IMG/VR virus record: IMGVR_UViG_3300032307_000175
Coordinates: 1-25,615 of that record
Reading direction: 5' to 3' (one strand)
Length of the DNA: 25,615 nt
From: a virus
The notes under the pieces are model-generated. The model ran no database searches, had not been told where the DNA came from, and worked only from the letters and a program-made list of their open reading frames with translations. Positions within the stretch are counted from its first letter, which is position 1. Every line of letters starts with the position of its first letter. Position numbers and translations under genes: made by a program. Shown here in pieces: positions 17,732 through 25,615 of the stretch.

Positions 17732-20432
17732 ATTCAAGGCTTTTGCCTCTGGACACTTTATATTAAAGAGATTCTCTCACGGACAAATCGAGGTTTCCGA
17801 CCTTGAAAAGTTTGGCGAATATCCATTTATGCACGTCATACCTTCGAACGTGACTTATTCGCAAGGGATGAAGACTTTCAGTTTTCAGATTGTCCTTGCT
17901 GACTTACCACGCGACAAAGAAGATAAGAGCGAATACCAACGCGAAGCGTTATCAGACCTTCAAAGAATTGCAGAAGACTTAATTGCTGAGATTACGAACC
18001 ACCGCGTTTTGTTTGGAGACTTAATCACGGTTAACAACGTAAGCCTTGAACCATTCTTAGAGGAGTTTCAGCATACGCTAACAGGTTGGACGGTTAGTCT
18101 TGACCTTCTTGTCCCTTACTATTGGGACGCTTGTTCTATTCCTGCGGAGTGGAACGACTTCTTTGAAAGTGGAAGCGGTGGCACAGGATCAATTTTAACG
18201 TTCATCGATTCAATCACTCGCGACGAGAATGGAAACGTTTCGTTGGTGAACGACGAAGCAGAACCTTCTCCGAACTACTACTACGGAACGAACGACGAAG
18301 GGGTGCGTGGTTGGTATCTATTGAGCGACGAAGTAGGTTTAACGTGCGTAACGCTTCCTTCTTGCCAGACGATAATTGACATTGAAGCGGCAATCGACGA
18401 CTTGCAAGAAGAAATACTTTTGAAGGCGAACACGGCAGATTTAGGAGCGGTTGCTTTCTCGAATGATTACAACGACTTAGACAACAAGCCAACTATTCCA
18501 ACAGGAACAGTTACTTCGGTAGGTCTAACAATGCCTTCAGCGTTCAGCGTGGCGAATAGTCCAATTACTTCGTCTGGAGATATAGCAGTAACAGGTGCAG
18601 GAACGGTATCGCAATATGTAAGAGGTGACGGAAGCCTTGCAACCTTCCCTTCTTCAACAGGCGGTGGTGCTTCATTGTCATTCTATTTGAATGGTTCGGT
18701 GTCGCAAGGAACATTTGGCGGTGTTGCTTTTAGAGAAATGGACAGAACACCTATCTTAGGTGCAGGAACAGATTTCACCATTGCAACGAATGGATATATT
18801 CAAAGTTTTATCACAGACGCTAACGTTCCAAACTTGTTAGAAATACCCGCAGGAAATTGGAACTTCGAAACTTATTTCAGCGCATCGAGTAATGGCGGTA
18901 CTCCTTCATATTACATCGAGTTATACAAGTGGAACGGCACGACATTATCTTTGATTGCTTCGGGTTCAGCTAATCCAGAAGGCATAACGAACGGAACGGC
19001 AACACACCTTTACGTTAGCGCGATAGCAGTACCACAAACCACGTTAGCTTTAACCGACAGATTAGCGGTTCGAATCTACGTCAACAATTCGGGTAGAACG
19101 ATTAAACTTCACACCGAGAACGGTCATCTTTGTCAAGTGATAACGACATTCTCAACAGGCTTGACTGCTTTGAATGGTTTAACGGCACAGGTGCAGAACT
19201 TCGCAACGGGAACAAGTGGAACTGATTTCGGTATTTCGTCTGCGACAAGTACGCACACGTTCAACCTTCCTACTGCTTCAGCAACGAACAGAGGTGCTTT
19301 GAGTTCAACAGATTGGTCTACGTTCAACGGCAAGTTCAACCTTCCTGCCTTGACAAGCGGCAGCGTTCTATTCAGCAACGGCACAACCATAGCGCAGGAT
19401 AACGCTAACTTGTTTTGGGATGATACGAATAAAAGATTTAGAATTGGCGCGGCTACAACCACTTCTAAATTTAGTGTTACCGATGATGTATTGGCTGAAA
19501 TTCAGTCTGCTGTTTATAGCAATACAGCAGGAAACGCAGGTGCTTTTTTAGTAAGAAAATCAAGAGGCTCAATAGCATCTCCTTCTGCTTTACTTAGTGG
19601 AGATAGATTGGGGGGATTCTTTTTTAGCGGGAACAATACAGGAAGTGGATTTCACAATCCTTGCGCTTTAATTGGATTTGCAGCCGAGAATTTCACAGGC
19701 TCTGCGGCAGGTGGTTATCTTGCCTTCGAAACAACTGCAAACGGCACAACGTCAAGAACTGAAAAAATGCGTTTGTTAGGTAATGGTAACATACTTATCG
19801 GCACAACAACAGACGCAGGGTTTAGGTTGGATGTAAATGGGACGGCGAGGGTGAGTGGTGCTGCTACAATTACTGCTCAAACTAAAATAGGAACGACTGT
19901 TTATACAGACGCTTCTTCGGGTTTAATACTTGGTAAAATGTCTGGTCAAGTTGCTGCGAGAGGATTCCTTGCATCAGATACCAATTATCAAGATTTTGGA
20001 TTTATAAACACAAATATTTCTTCTGGAAATGTTAACTCTTGGACATTTGGACAGCGAAGAGATACTGCTTTCGGAAATGCTCTTGGTTCATTTCTAATTG
20101 TTGGGGGATATTGGAGTAACAGCGGAATTCCAAGTCCAGTTGGGGGTGGTTATCGTGTGCCTCTTATTTGTAATCCAGACGGAACTGTGATAATTGCAGG
20201 CGCAAGTTCAAACGCAATTAATGGAAATGTACTTGTAGGAACTACTACAGATGTAGCATCTTCAAAGCTAACTATTGAAAGCACAACGCAAGGTTTCTTG
20301 CCTCCGAGAATGACCACAACGCAAAAGAACGCTATTGCATCACCTGCGGTAGGTCTTGTGGTTTACGATACAACTTTGGGTAAACTTTGCGTAAGAGGCG
20401 CATCAGCGTGGGAAACAATAACTTCAGTATAA
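17694..20432 (+). CDS. Tail-completion-like protein fused to a long tail-fibre region
   Basis: From ATG 17694 the protein has 912 residues. Residues 1-160 form a compact domain (SNVQSYNALIDRFKAFASGHFILKRF; FQIVLADLPRDKEDKSEYQREALSDLQRIAEDLIAEI; HTLTGWTVSLDLLVP). I know this domain from stand-alone phage tail-completion or minor tail proteins. A GSGGTGS linker at about 159-167 leads to a long Gly/Ser/Thr/Asn-rich beta region. That region has fibre-type segments, among them VTSVGLTMPSAFSVANSPITSSGD, LVGTTTD-VNGTARVSGAA and FLPPRMTTTQKNAIASPAVGLVVYDTT. The C-terminal VGLVVYDTTLGKLCVRGASAW motif is common in Bacteroidota phage fibres and adhesins. Host-receptor binding is the likely role of the C-terminal part. 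Confidence 0.72.
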   Translation: MSNVQSYNALIDRFKAFASGHFILKRFSHGQIEVSDLEKFGEYPFMHVIPSNVTYSQGMKTFSFQIVLADLPRDKEDKSEYQREALSDLQRIAEDLIAEITNHRVLFGDLITVNNVSLEPFLEEFQHTLTGWTVSLDLLVPYYWDACSIPAEWNDFFESGSGGTGSILTFIDSITRDENGNVSLVNDEAEPSPNYYYGTNDEGVRGWYLLSDEVGLTCVTLPSCQTIIDIEAAIDDLQEEILLKANTADLGAVAFSNDYNDLDNKPTIPTGTVTSVGLTMPSAFSVANSPITSSGDIAVTGAGTVSQYVRGDGSLATFPSSTGGGASLSFYLNGSVSQGTFGGVAFREMDRTPILGAGTDFTIATNGYIQSFITDANVPNLLEIPAGNWNFETYFSASSNGGTPSYYIELYKWNGTTLSLIASGSANPEGITNGTATHLYVSAIAVPQTTLALTDRLAVRIYVNNSGRTIKLHTENGHLCQVITTFSTGLTALNGLTAQVQNFATGTSGTDFGISSATSTHTFNLPTASATNRGALSSTDWSTFNGKFNLPALTSGSVLFSNGTTIAQDNANLFWDDTNKRFRIGAATTTSKFSVTDDVLAEIQSAVYSNTAGNAGAFLVRKSRGSIASPSALLSGDRLGGFFFSGNNTGSGFHNPCALIGFAAENFTGSAAGGYLAFETTANGTTSRTEKMRLLGNGNILIGTTTDAGFRLDVNGTARVSGAATITAQTKIGTTVYTDASSGLILGKMSGQVAARGFLASDTNYQDFGFINTNISSGNVNSWTFGQRRDTAFGNALGSFLIVGGYWSNSGIPSPVGGGYRVPLICNPDGTVIIAGASSNAINGNVLVGTTTDVASSKLTIESTTQGFLPPRMTTTQKNAIASPAVGLVVYDTTLGKLCVRGASAWETITSV

Positions 20433-20449
20433 TAAATAAATATAAAATA

Positions 20450-20704
20450 ATGGCTAAAATTCAACCAATCACTTTTCCTCTCAACGCAGGAACAGCAACA
20501 GAGATGAGTGTACTCATTCTGAACTTCGAAACATCTGCAACAACTTGCACTACCTACTACGAATTAAAGACTGAAGAAGGCACAGTCCTTTCAAATGGTA
20601 ACTACACTTTGACTGAAGAAGAGTTCGCAAGTTGGGGAACGGATAACGAGTGGGTAACCGAGTGCGTGGCTAAATCAATAGGAGTAACAATTTTATCTTT
20701 ATAA
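20450..20704 (+). CDS. Small conserved structural protein (84 aa)
   Basis: The frame is open from 20387, but ATG 20450 is the natural start: AKIQPITFPLNAGTATEMSVLILNFETSATTCTTYYELKTEEG, then NYTLTEEEFASWGTDNEW. This MAK-IQPITFP...GTAT...TTYYEL...EEEFA-WGTDN pattern is one I recognise from small genes next to fibre genes in Bacteroidota phages, and it is probably part of the virion. It follows the fibre gene by 17 bases of AT-rich leader. The role in the particle is not known. Confidence 0.7.
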   Translation: MAKIQPITFPLNAGTATEMSVLILNFETSATTCTTYYELKTEEGTVLSNGNYTLTEEEFASWGTDNEWVTECVAKSIGVTILSL

Positions 20705-20706
20705 TT

Positions 20707-20835
20707 ATGAATCTTACAGAGGAACATTTGAAGCAACTTGATGCTTTCATTCAAGAAATGCCTGTCAAATTTGGCTTACCATTGATTCAGTTTTTCAACA
20801 AGATAAAAGAGGAGCAAGAGAAGGACAATGGCTAA
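20707..20835 (+). CDS. Small helical protein (42 aa)
   Basis: ATG 20707 lies two bases after the preceding stop, and its stop overlaps the next gene by eight bases. The 42 residues are helical and acidic (LTEEHLKQLDAFIQEMPVKFGLPLIQFFNKIKEEQEKD). The sequence is a plausible small accessory protein in the tail operon. Function unknown. Confidence 0.55.
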   Translation: MNLTEEHLKQLDAFIQEMPVKFGLPLIQFFNKIKEEQEKDNG

Positions 20836-21364
20836 CGAACAGAGCGCACCAAACTTCTTCGCTGTGGTCAACGATATGGCAAAACGCTTTGTCGAATTGA
20901 TGCAGTCCGACTATCGTATGAAGCGAAAGGTCGGCAAGAACTTCACCAACGCGGTGGCAAGTGGTACGCTCGAAAAGTCTTTGAAATACAGGTTACAAAT
21001 CAAAGGTCAAAACATCAACGTTTCGGTCTATGCGAAGGGTAAGGCGTCGCAGTATTTTCTTGCGCGTGAGAACGGAAGGAAACCAGGAAAGCAACCGCCT
21101 GTTGACGCGATTCTTGAATGGATGAGAATTAAGCCTATCAAGTTACGCGACAAGGAAAGCGGTAAATTCAAGAAGCCAACGGAAGCGCTCAAAAGACAAG
21201 TCGCTTTCTTAATTGCTCGCAAGATAGGACGTGACGGAATCAAGGGGTGGAAAGCATTTGACTACGCAATGGAGAACATTTGGGACGAATACGAATCGAA
21301 GGTAGTCGCAGCATACGCGAAAGACTTTAGCGCAACAATAGAGAATCAATTAAACGACATTTAA
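20828..21364 (+). CDS. Head-tail/tail joining protein, HK97 gp10-like
   Basis: The protein has 178 residues and is basic. It has an N-terminal helix (NFFAVVNDMAKRFVELMQSDYRMKRKVGKNF) and a beta part (LKYRLQIKGQNINVSVYAKGKASQYFLARENGRKPGKQPP). A helical end contains VDAILEWMRIKPIKLRDKE and AFLIARKIGRDGIKGW. The LARKIxRDGIxGW motif and the PP-x-x-AILEWM segment are typical of HK97 gp10-type neck or tail-joining proteins, which help close the tail end or join it to the head. It lies among tail genes. The family call is by motif; the precise place in the particle is inferred. Confidence 0.65.
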   Translation: MANEQSAPNFFAVVNDMAKRFVELMQSDYRMKRKVGKNFTNAVASGTLEKSLKYRLQIKGQNINVSVYAKGKASQYFLARENGRKPGKQPPVDAILEWMRIKPIKLRDKESGKFKKPTEALKRQVAFLIARKIGRDGIKGWKAFDYAMENIWDEYESKVVAAYAKDFSATIENQLNDI

Positions 21365-21367
21365 AAT

Positions 21368-22603
21368 ATGGCAATTACAATCAACGATCAACCATACGAA
21401 TACACACCCATCGGTCAAAGACTTATGCTCGTTGCATCTTCAACGAACGTGGCGAACGCGGGATTTCGATTCGTGTTCGACTTTGGAGGTTTCAAAGTAA
21501 ACGTGCAGCCGAACTTTGCGAACAAAGGCATCTTAGACCTCGCGCCTATCTTTCGTGAATCGTTGCAACACGAACCTTCGAATCACTTCGAAACAAACGC
21601 TTCGGAAGATTCAAGCGTTGCTTTGATTTCGTGTACCATTCGCGAAGGTTGGTTGGTCGACGGAGTATTCACAATAAGCGGAAGTGGAGCGGTAGCCATT
21701 GACAACGTGTACGCGTTCCTTGCTGAATACCAAGTTGCAGACGGTTACAAACCAAACCCGAACACGCGTTACGCATTAGACGGAATAGACAAGTACGCAA
21801 TGAGTGAACGTACAACCGATACGCACAAATGGATTGAAGCACCCGCACGCGGTCTATCAAATGATTTTGTCTATATACCAACGCGTTTGGCTGACTATGG
21901 TGTTCTTTACGCTCCAACAGCTTCGATAATTCTTGAAGATAACAACTTTGATATTTTTGCCGTTACGACTTACGACGACAGCAATACGGTTGTTGACACT
22001 CAATTTTTCAATGTATCAACAAGCGACTCACGGGTAAACATCGCAGGAGCATTTGCTCAAAACATAACAAATTTAGGCTTTGATTTAAGCACCGTAAAAT
22101 ACTACACATTACAGTTTGGAAAAGAAATTGAAGTACCTATTTATACGCCCGTTTCACGCGTGTATTGTTTCTATCTTGTCGCTGACGATTGTCGTTTTGA
22201 CAATGTGCGTCTGGGTTGGGCGAACACTTGCGGTGGTGTGGATTACTTCAACTTCACGAAGAAGAGCGAGTTGTCGTTTAACTACGATCGTAAGCAATAC
22301 CAAAAAGTTGTAGGTTCTTACAACGAATCGACGTTCGGTTTCAACAATTACGACAGAGGAATGACGGACAGATATGTAACAACAACGAAAGGACTACAAA
22401 TAAACAGCGACTGGGTTTCTGTTGGAGAGTTCGAATTATTACAAACGCTTTGCCGTTCTAACGACGTTTACATAATCAACGACGACGGCACGATGACACC
22501 TGTTTTAGTCGATACTCAAAACTTTGTTATTAAGGACGAACGCTATTCAAAACTTTACAACGTTACTTTGAATTTAAAATACTCTCAACCTGTTGGCTTA
22601 TGA
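21368..22603 (+). CDS. Tail structural protein (411 aa)
   Basis: The protein is beta-rich throughout: ITINDQPYEYTPIGQRLMLVAS, FVFDFGGFKVNVQPN and LAEYQVADGYKPNPNTRYAL. Further on are SRVYCFYLVADDCRFDNVRLGWANTCGGVDYFNFTKK and YRSKLYNVTLNLKYS-type ends. Conserved W, Y and Cys residues (CRFDNV...GWANTCGGVDY) suggest a folded core. I recall this family from Bacteroidota phages with unassigned virion roles; baseplate or distal tail is possible. It starts two bases or so after the gp10-like gene and overlaps the next gene by four bases (ATGA). Confidence 0.62.
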   Translation: MAITINDQPYEYTPIGQRLMLVASSTNVANAGFRFVFDFGGFKVNVQPNFANKGILDLAPIFRESLQHEPSNHFETNASEDSSVALISCTIREGWLVDGVFTISGSGAVAIDNVYAFLAEYQVADGYKPNPNTRYALDGIDKYAMSERTTDTHKWIEAPARGLSNDFVYIPTRLADYGVLYAPTASIILEDNNFDIFAVTTYDDSNTVVDTQFFNVSTSDSRVNIAGAFAQNITNLGFDLSTVKYYTLQFGKEIEVPIYTPVSRVYCFYLVADDCRFDNVRLGWANTCGGVDYFNFTKKSELSFNYDRKQYQKVVGSYNESTFGFNNYDRGMTDRYVTTTKGLQINSDWVSVGEFELLQTLCRSNDVYIINDDGTMTPVLVDTQNFVIKDERYSKLYNVTLNLKYSQPVGL

Positions 22604-25239
22604 TGAATCAAGTGATATTAACGCTTACTGACAACGACGGAAACAGCGCGATTCTCGACCTTTACGAGAACGAGAAGATGCACCTCAATTATAAGTTCAC
22701 GGATATAACCGACTTCGCTTCAGTAGGCAATTACTCGCAGGAGTTTCGCGTTCCTGCAAGTAAGACGAACACGGACTTCTTCGGTGCTATCTTCAACGTA
22801 AACTTCGACGGGTGGTTTGACTTTAGAAAAAAGGTTGACGCGGTGTTAACGGTGAACACGATACCTATCGCAAGCGGTCACATTCAAGTGAAGAAGTTGT
22901 ACTGGCAGAGTGGTAAGTTGTTTGAATTTGAGGTTGTGTTTTTTGGTGAAGTACCAAACCTTGCAAGACTATTAAATGAAAAGAAACTTAAAGATATTGA
23001 ATCGATTGTTGCGGGTGATTTGGATTACGATTTACTTCACGCGAATGTTGAAACACCACCGAACGACCATACGATTTTAACGCTTTGCGACAAGTGGAAT
23101 CTGACGGCAAGTAATACTGAAGGTCAACCTGTCTATTCAAGTACTATCGGAGGACAACCTACCTATAAACCGCTTTACGTTGGTCACTTAACACCAGCGG
23201 TCAAGGCGCAATACTTGTTCGACCAAATAATGAACGACGCAGGTTTGCAGTATTCGAGTGATTACTTAGGAGATATTCTTGAAAACGTTTATGTTCCTTT
23301 CGTGAATGGTCAGTATTTGAACGCTTCACTTGGATTAAACGATAATGCTTCAAATCTTGCTCTTGCTTCAGACGTGAACGGATTGACATTTGCACCTTCA
23401 AACAACATTTACAATTTATACAGCGCGTTAACTGAATACGAAGACGCGGGATCAAATTGGAGCGGTGGTGTTTTTACTGTTCCTTACACGGCACAATACT
23501 CTTTTCGTATTACTGCTCACGGAGTAGTTAACACTTTGAATGGACAAGATTTCGGAAACTATCCTTTACGACTTTTAGTTTATGTTGACGACGTTTATAC
23601 ATACGACTACGAATTACTTCAAACAAGTTATTTGTTTTATTTAGACACAACACAAACATTCTCATTTAATGAAGGGCAAGAAGTAAAATTCAAATTACAA
23701 ATACTTCCGCAAGATTCAACGGCAGGAACATTTACTTGGGACGTTGATTTATACGGAAACGCAGGTGTTAATTCTTTTGGAACAGGTTTAGAAATTGTAA
23801 GTATTGGAACGTCTTTAACAGGCGACCAAGTAGTAATGGAGTTCAACGCTCCAGATATGAAGCAAATAGATTTTATTACGTCAATTCAAAAGATGTTCAA
23901 CCTTGTATTCGTAGCGGATAAGACATTGCCAAACACGCTTCGAATAGAACCAATGGTCGAATATATCGCAAGTGGAAACACTCTCGATTGGTCGCAGAAG
24001 TTGGACTTGTCGAAAGATATAATGTACTCACCAACGACTGACTTGCAAAAGGCGAAATTCTCTTTCACATACGCAAGTGATTCAGACTTTTTCAATTCAG
24101 TATACACCGACAACGGACGCACCTATGGACGTTATGAAGTGACCGAATCAGACTTCGAAGTAATCAATGAGTTCGCAACAGGCGAAGAAAAGATTGAGTT
24201 AGCGTTCGCGTCTACACCTTCAGCACCTGTCGAAAATACAGACGTTGTTGTTCCATTCTTCACCAACGCAGAAGGGCAATTCGTACAACCAAAACCACGC
24301 ATACTATATTATTTCGCAGACTTCTTTGTAAATATGTACGATGAAGTGAGTGGTGATGTGGTGCAAACAGCGGTTAAGTGTTTGAACAATTACTCGACGA
24401 TGAACGCAACGGTGTCAGATAGCGACTTAAACTTTGCTCCCGAAGTGCCTATTCACACAATCATTGCTAATCCATACAACAACCTTTACAATCGTTGGTG
24501 GAGAAATTACTACCGCGAACTATTCGACGGACAAGCGCGCATCTTGGAAGGAATGTTTGCACTAACCTTGAACGACATTTTCAGCTTTCAATTCAGCGAC
24601 AAAATATGGATAATCGATTCTTGGTGGAGAGTTCTTGAAATTCAAGGCTACGTTGTTGGCGAACAGGATATGACCAAAGTAAAACTTATTCGCGTTCTTG
24701 ACATTAACAACGACTGCGACCTTACACCTGTGTCCGCCAACCTTGACCAATCATTGAATTGGGAAAATGCGAATGGTGATCCTGCGACGATAACGCAAGA
24801 CTGTTGTCTTCGTTTCGGCTACAATTGGAACAGCACAAAGAACAACTGCTACGCGCAACCAAACAACGGAACGCGTTCTTTCATAACACAACAAGTTCCT
24901 TCGCTTGCACCAACGCGCTTCGGTGCGCCTGTGAGCTTCGGTGGTTCAATCAGTCAGCCAGTTAGAACGATTACGACCGACTACGTTGTAACGAATTTCG
25001 ACCGAATGATTTTCGTTGATACAACCGCAGGAAGCGTAACCATTTATTTGCCTTCAGCAACAACAACGGCAGGACGTGAATTGATAATACAAAAGTCGGT
25101 AGCGGCTAACGGAGTAACGGTACAAGCGTACACAGGAGAAACGGTTGAGGGTAGCGGAAGCGTGACCTTAAGCGGAATGGGTGACACAATAACAATTATA
25201 TCAAATGGAAGCGACTTCAAAGGAACATCTTCAAAATAA
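22600..25239 (+). CDS. Large tail structural protein (tail-tip or baseplate candidate, 879 aa)
   Basis: This 879-residue protein is beta-rich. The N-terminal part is MNQVILTLTDNDGNSAILDLYENEKMHLNYKFTDITDF, with FASVGNYSQEFRVPASKTNTDFFG. It continues through a middle with IASGHIQVKKLYWQSGKLFEFEVVF and FNAPDMKQIDFITSIQKMFNLVF. A later segment has WWRNYYRELFDGQARILEGMFALTLNDIF. A separate C-terminal piece from about 795 (DYVVTNFDRMIFVDTTAGSVTIYLPSAT to the end) resembles a small fibre-like repeat domain. Size and position suggest a tail-tip or baseplate component. Two adjacent ATGs open the gene; the first overlaps the preceding stop. No enzyme motif is evident. Confidence 0.62.
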   Translation: MMNQVILTLTDNDGNSAILDLYENEKMHLNYKFTDITDFASVGNYSQEFRVPASKTNTDFFGAIFNVNFDGWFDFRKKVDAVLTVNTIPIASGHIQVKKLYWQSGKLFEFEVVFFGEVPNLARLLNEKKLKDIESIVAGDLDYDLLHANVETPPNDHTILTLCDKWNLTASNTEGQPVYSSTIGGQPTYKPLYVGHLTPAVKAQYLFDQIMNDAGLQYSSDYLGDILENVYVPFVNGQYLNASLGLNDNASNLALASDVNGLTFAPSNNIYNLYSALTEYEDAGSNWSGGVFTVPYTAQYSFRITAHGVVNTLNGQDFGNYPLRLLVYVDDVYTYDYELLQTSYLFYLDTTQTFSFNEGQEVKFKLQILPQDSTAGTFTWDVDLYGNAGVNSFGTGLEIVSIGTSLTGDQVVMEFNAPDMKQIDFITSIQKMFNLVFVADKTLPNTLRIEPMVEYIASGNTLDWSQKLDLSKDIMYSPTTDLQKAKFSFTYASDSDFFNSVYTDNGRTYGRYEVTESDFEVINEFATGEEKIELAFASTPSAPVENTDVVVPFFTNAEGQFVQPKPRILYYFADFFVNMYDEVSGDVVQTAVKCLNNYSTMNATVSDSDLNFAPEVPIHTIIANPYNNLYNRWWRNYYRELFDGQARILEGMFALTLNDIFSFQFSDKIWIIDSWWRVLEIQGYVVGEQDMTKVKLIRVLDINNDCDLTPVSANLDQSLNWENANGDPATITQDCCLRFGYNWNSTKNNCYAQPNNGTRSFITQQVPSLAPTRFGAPVSFGGSISQPVRTITTDYVVTNFDRMIFVDTTAGSVTIYLPSATTTAGRELIIQKSVAANGVTVQAYTGETVEGSGSVTLSGMGDTITIISNGSDFKGTSSK

Positions 25240-25423
25240 AGCAGGCGCAATGGTCGCTTGTTTAGAGTTCATCAAACTCAACGTCAAGAGCGAAAGCAAG
25301 TTTGGAAAATTGGCTAACGGAAAGCGTAAGTTAAAAATGTGGAAGCACTACGCTTGGAAAGTAACGCGTATTTCGGTAAACATCGCGTTCTGGATATTTA
25401 TCTTATATAAACTACTATTCTAA
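25205..25423 (+). CDS. Small membrane protein before tape measure gene (72 aa)
   Basis: The frame starts at ATG 25205, overlapping the preceding gene by 35 bases; a second ATG at 25250 gives 57 residues. The protein is basic in the middle (ESKFGKLANGKRKLKMWKHYAWKVTR). A hydrophobic segment at about 54-71 (ISVNIAFWIFILYKLLF) reaches the C-terminus. It ends exactly one base before the tape measure ATG. It may be a small membrane protein linked to DNA injection, but this is a guess. Confidence 0.55.
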   Translation: MEATSKEHLQNKAGAMVACLEFIKLNVKSESKFGKLANGKRKLKMWKHYAWKVTRISVNIAFWIFILYKLLF

Positions 25424-25615
25424 ATGGCGAATACAATTGATTTAGTTGTAAAAACGAACGGTGTCACCGTCCTCAATCAGACGGCTGACGCGGCAGAAAA
25501 CACAGCGACAGGATTCAAAAGTGCAAAGGCGGAGTTACGCGCCCTTACGCAACAATTGTTGCAAATGGATTCGGCAAGTGAAGAGTTTAAAAAAGCCTCC
25601 GCTCGTGCTGCTGAA
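25424..25615 (+). CDS. Tape measure protein, N-terminal fragment (partial)
   Basis: The frame opens at ATG 25424 and runs off the window after 64 codons. The visible part (ANTIDLVVKTNGVTVLNQTADAAENTATGFKSAKAELRALTQQLLQMDSASEEFKKASARAAE) is helical. It shows the NGVxxLNQ...ELRALTQQLLQMD...FKKASARAAE pattern that opens many phage tape measure proteins. Those proteins set tail length and lie inside the tail. Identification is by N-terminus only. Confidence 0.75.
   Translation, partial: MANTIDLVVKTNGVTVLNQTADAAENTATGFKSAKAELRALTQQLLQMDSASEEFKKASARAAE

Noticed and set aside
18214-18492. Minus-strand open frame within the fibre gene
   Set aside because: It is antisense to a strongly coding frame and is rich in Ser, Arg and Leu with no motif.
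1-25615. tRNA genes, CRISPR arrays, insertion sequences and integrase
   Set aside because: I saw no cloverleaf-like sequence with a T-loop motif, no regularly spaced repeats, no terminal inverted repeats and no transposase or integrase motif. A tRNA-scan search would be needed to exclude a degenerate tRNA.

Overview
The window is a contiguous piece of a tailed double-stranded DNA phage (or prophage) genome, probably infecting a member of the Bacteroidota. The evidence for the host group is indirect. Most starts are preceded by A-rich leaders of the 'aaaatcaaaATG' kind with no clear Shine-Dalgarno sequence. The best promoters match the Bacteroidota pattern TTG/TTTG, about 19 nt, TAnnTTTG. Many small proteins resemble families I know from phages of Flavobacterium- and Bacteroides-type hosts. 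There is no host-like housekeeping gene and no integrase in view. A non-contractile long-tailed (siphovirus-like) particle is the simplest reading, because a tape measure gene is present and no sheath gene is seen.

Layout. (1) 1-3000, plus strand: end of a capsid-region structural gene, a hairpin terminator, a small structural gene, a portal protein carrying a MuF-like C-terminal domain, and a head-tail connector. (2) 3000-5940, plus strand: a lysis cassette with a GH24 lysozyme, three small membrane or coiled-coil proteins (holin candidates), an embedded metallophosphoesterase, and a spanin-like protein with a membrane segment at each end. (3) 5899-13245, minus strand: a long, tightly packed early/replication operon read leftwards from a promoter near 13292-13322. 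In order of transcription it holds small unknown genes, an SSB-type protein ending in DDLPF, a DnaA domain IV-only protein, a zinc-ribbon protein, two replication-associated proteins, a GIY-YIG nuclease with a terminase-like N-terminus, the large terminase, and three small genes including MazG-like and ribbon-helix-helix proteins. The operon stops at a rho-independent terminator that lies inside the convergent spanin gene. (4) 13367-14680, plus strand: VRR-NUC nuclease, sigma-like factor, and Cys-rich protein. (5) 14677-15438: one short minus-strand gene preceded by about 530 bases of non-coding DNA. This stretch has its own minus-strand promoter and two interleaved (pseudoknot) stem pairs, and is the best candidate here for an undescribed structured RNA. 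(6) 15439 to the end, plus strand: a conserved phage protein, the small terminase candidate, four small genes, the tail assembly chaperone pair G/GT joined by a -1 frameshift at a U UUU UUU heptamer, a tail-completion protein fused to a very long fibre, other tail proteins, and the start of the tape measure gene.

How the parts work together. The leftward operon would replicate DNA and make the packaging motor. The divergent rightward genes include a sigma-like factor that could switch on late genes. The rightward right half builds the tail, and the rightward left half builds the head and lyses the cell. The two terminase subunits are split between opposite strands about 8 kb apart. The chaperone pair is separated from the tape measure gene by about 7.7 kb. 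Both arrangements are unusual.
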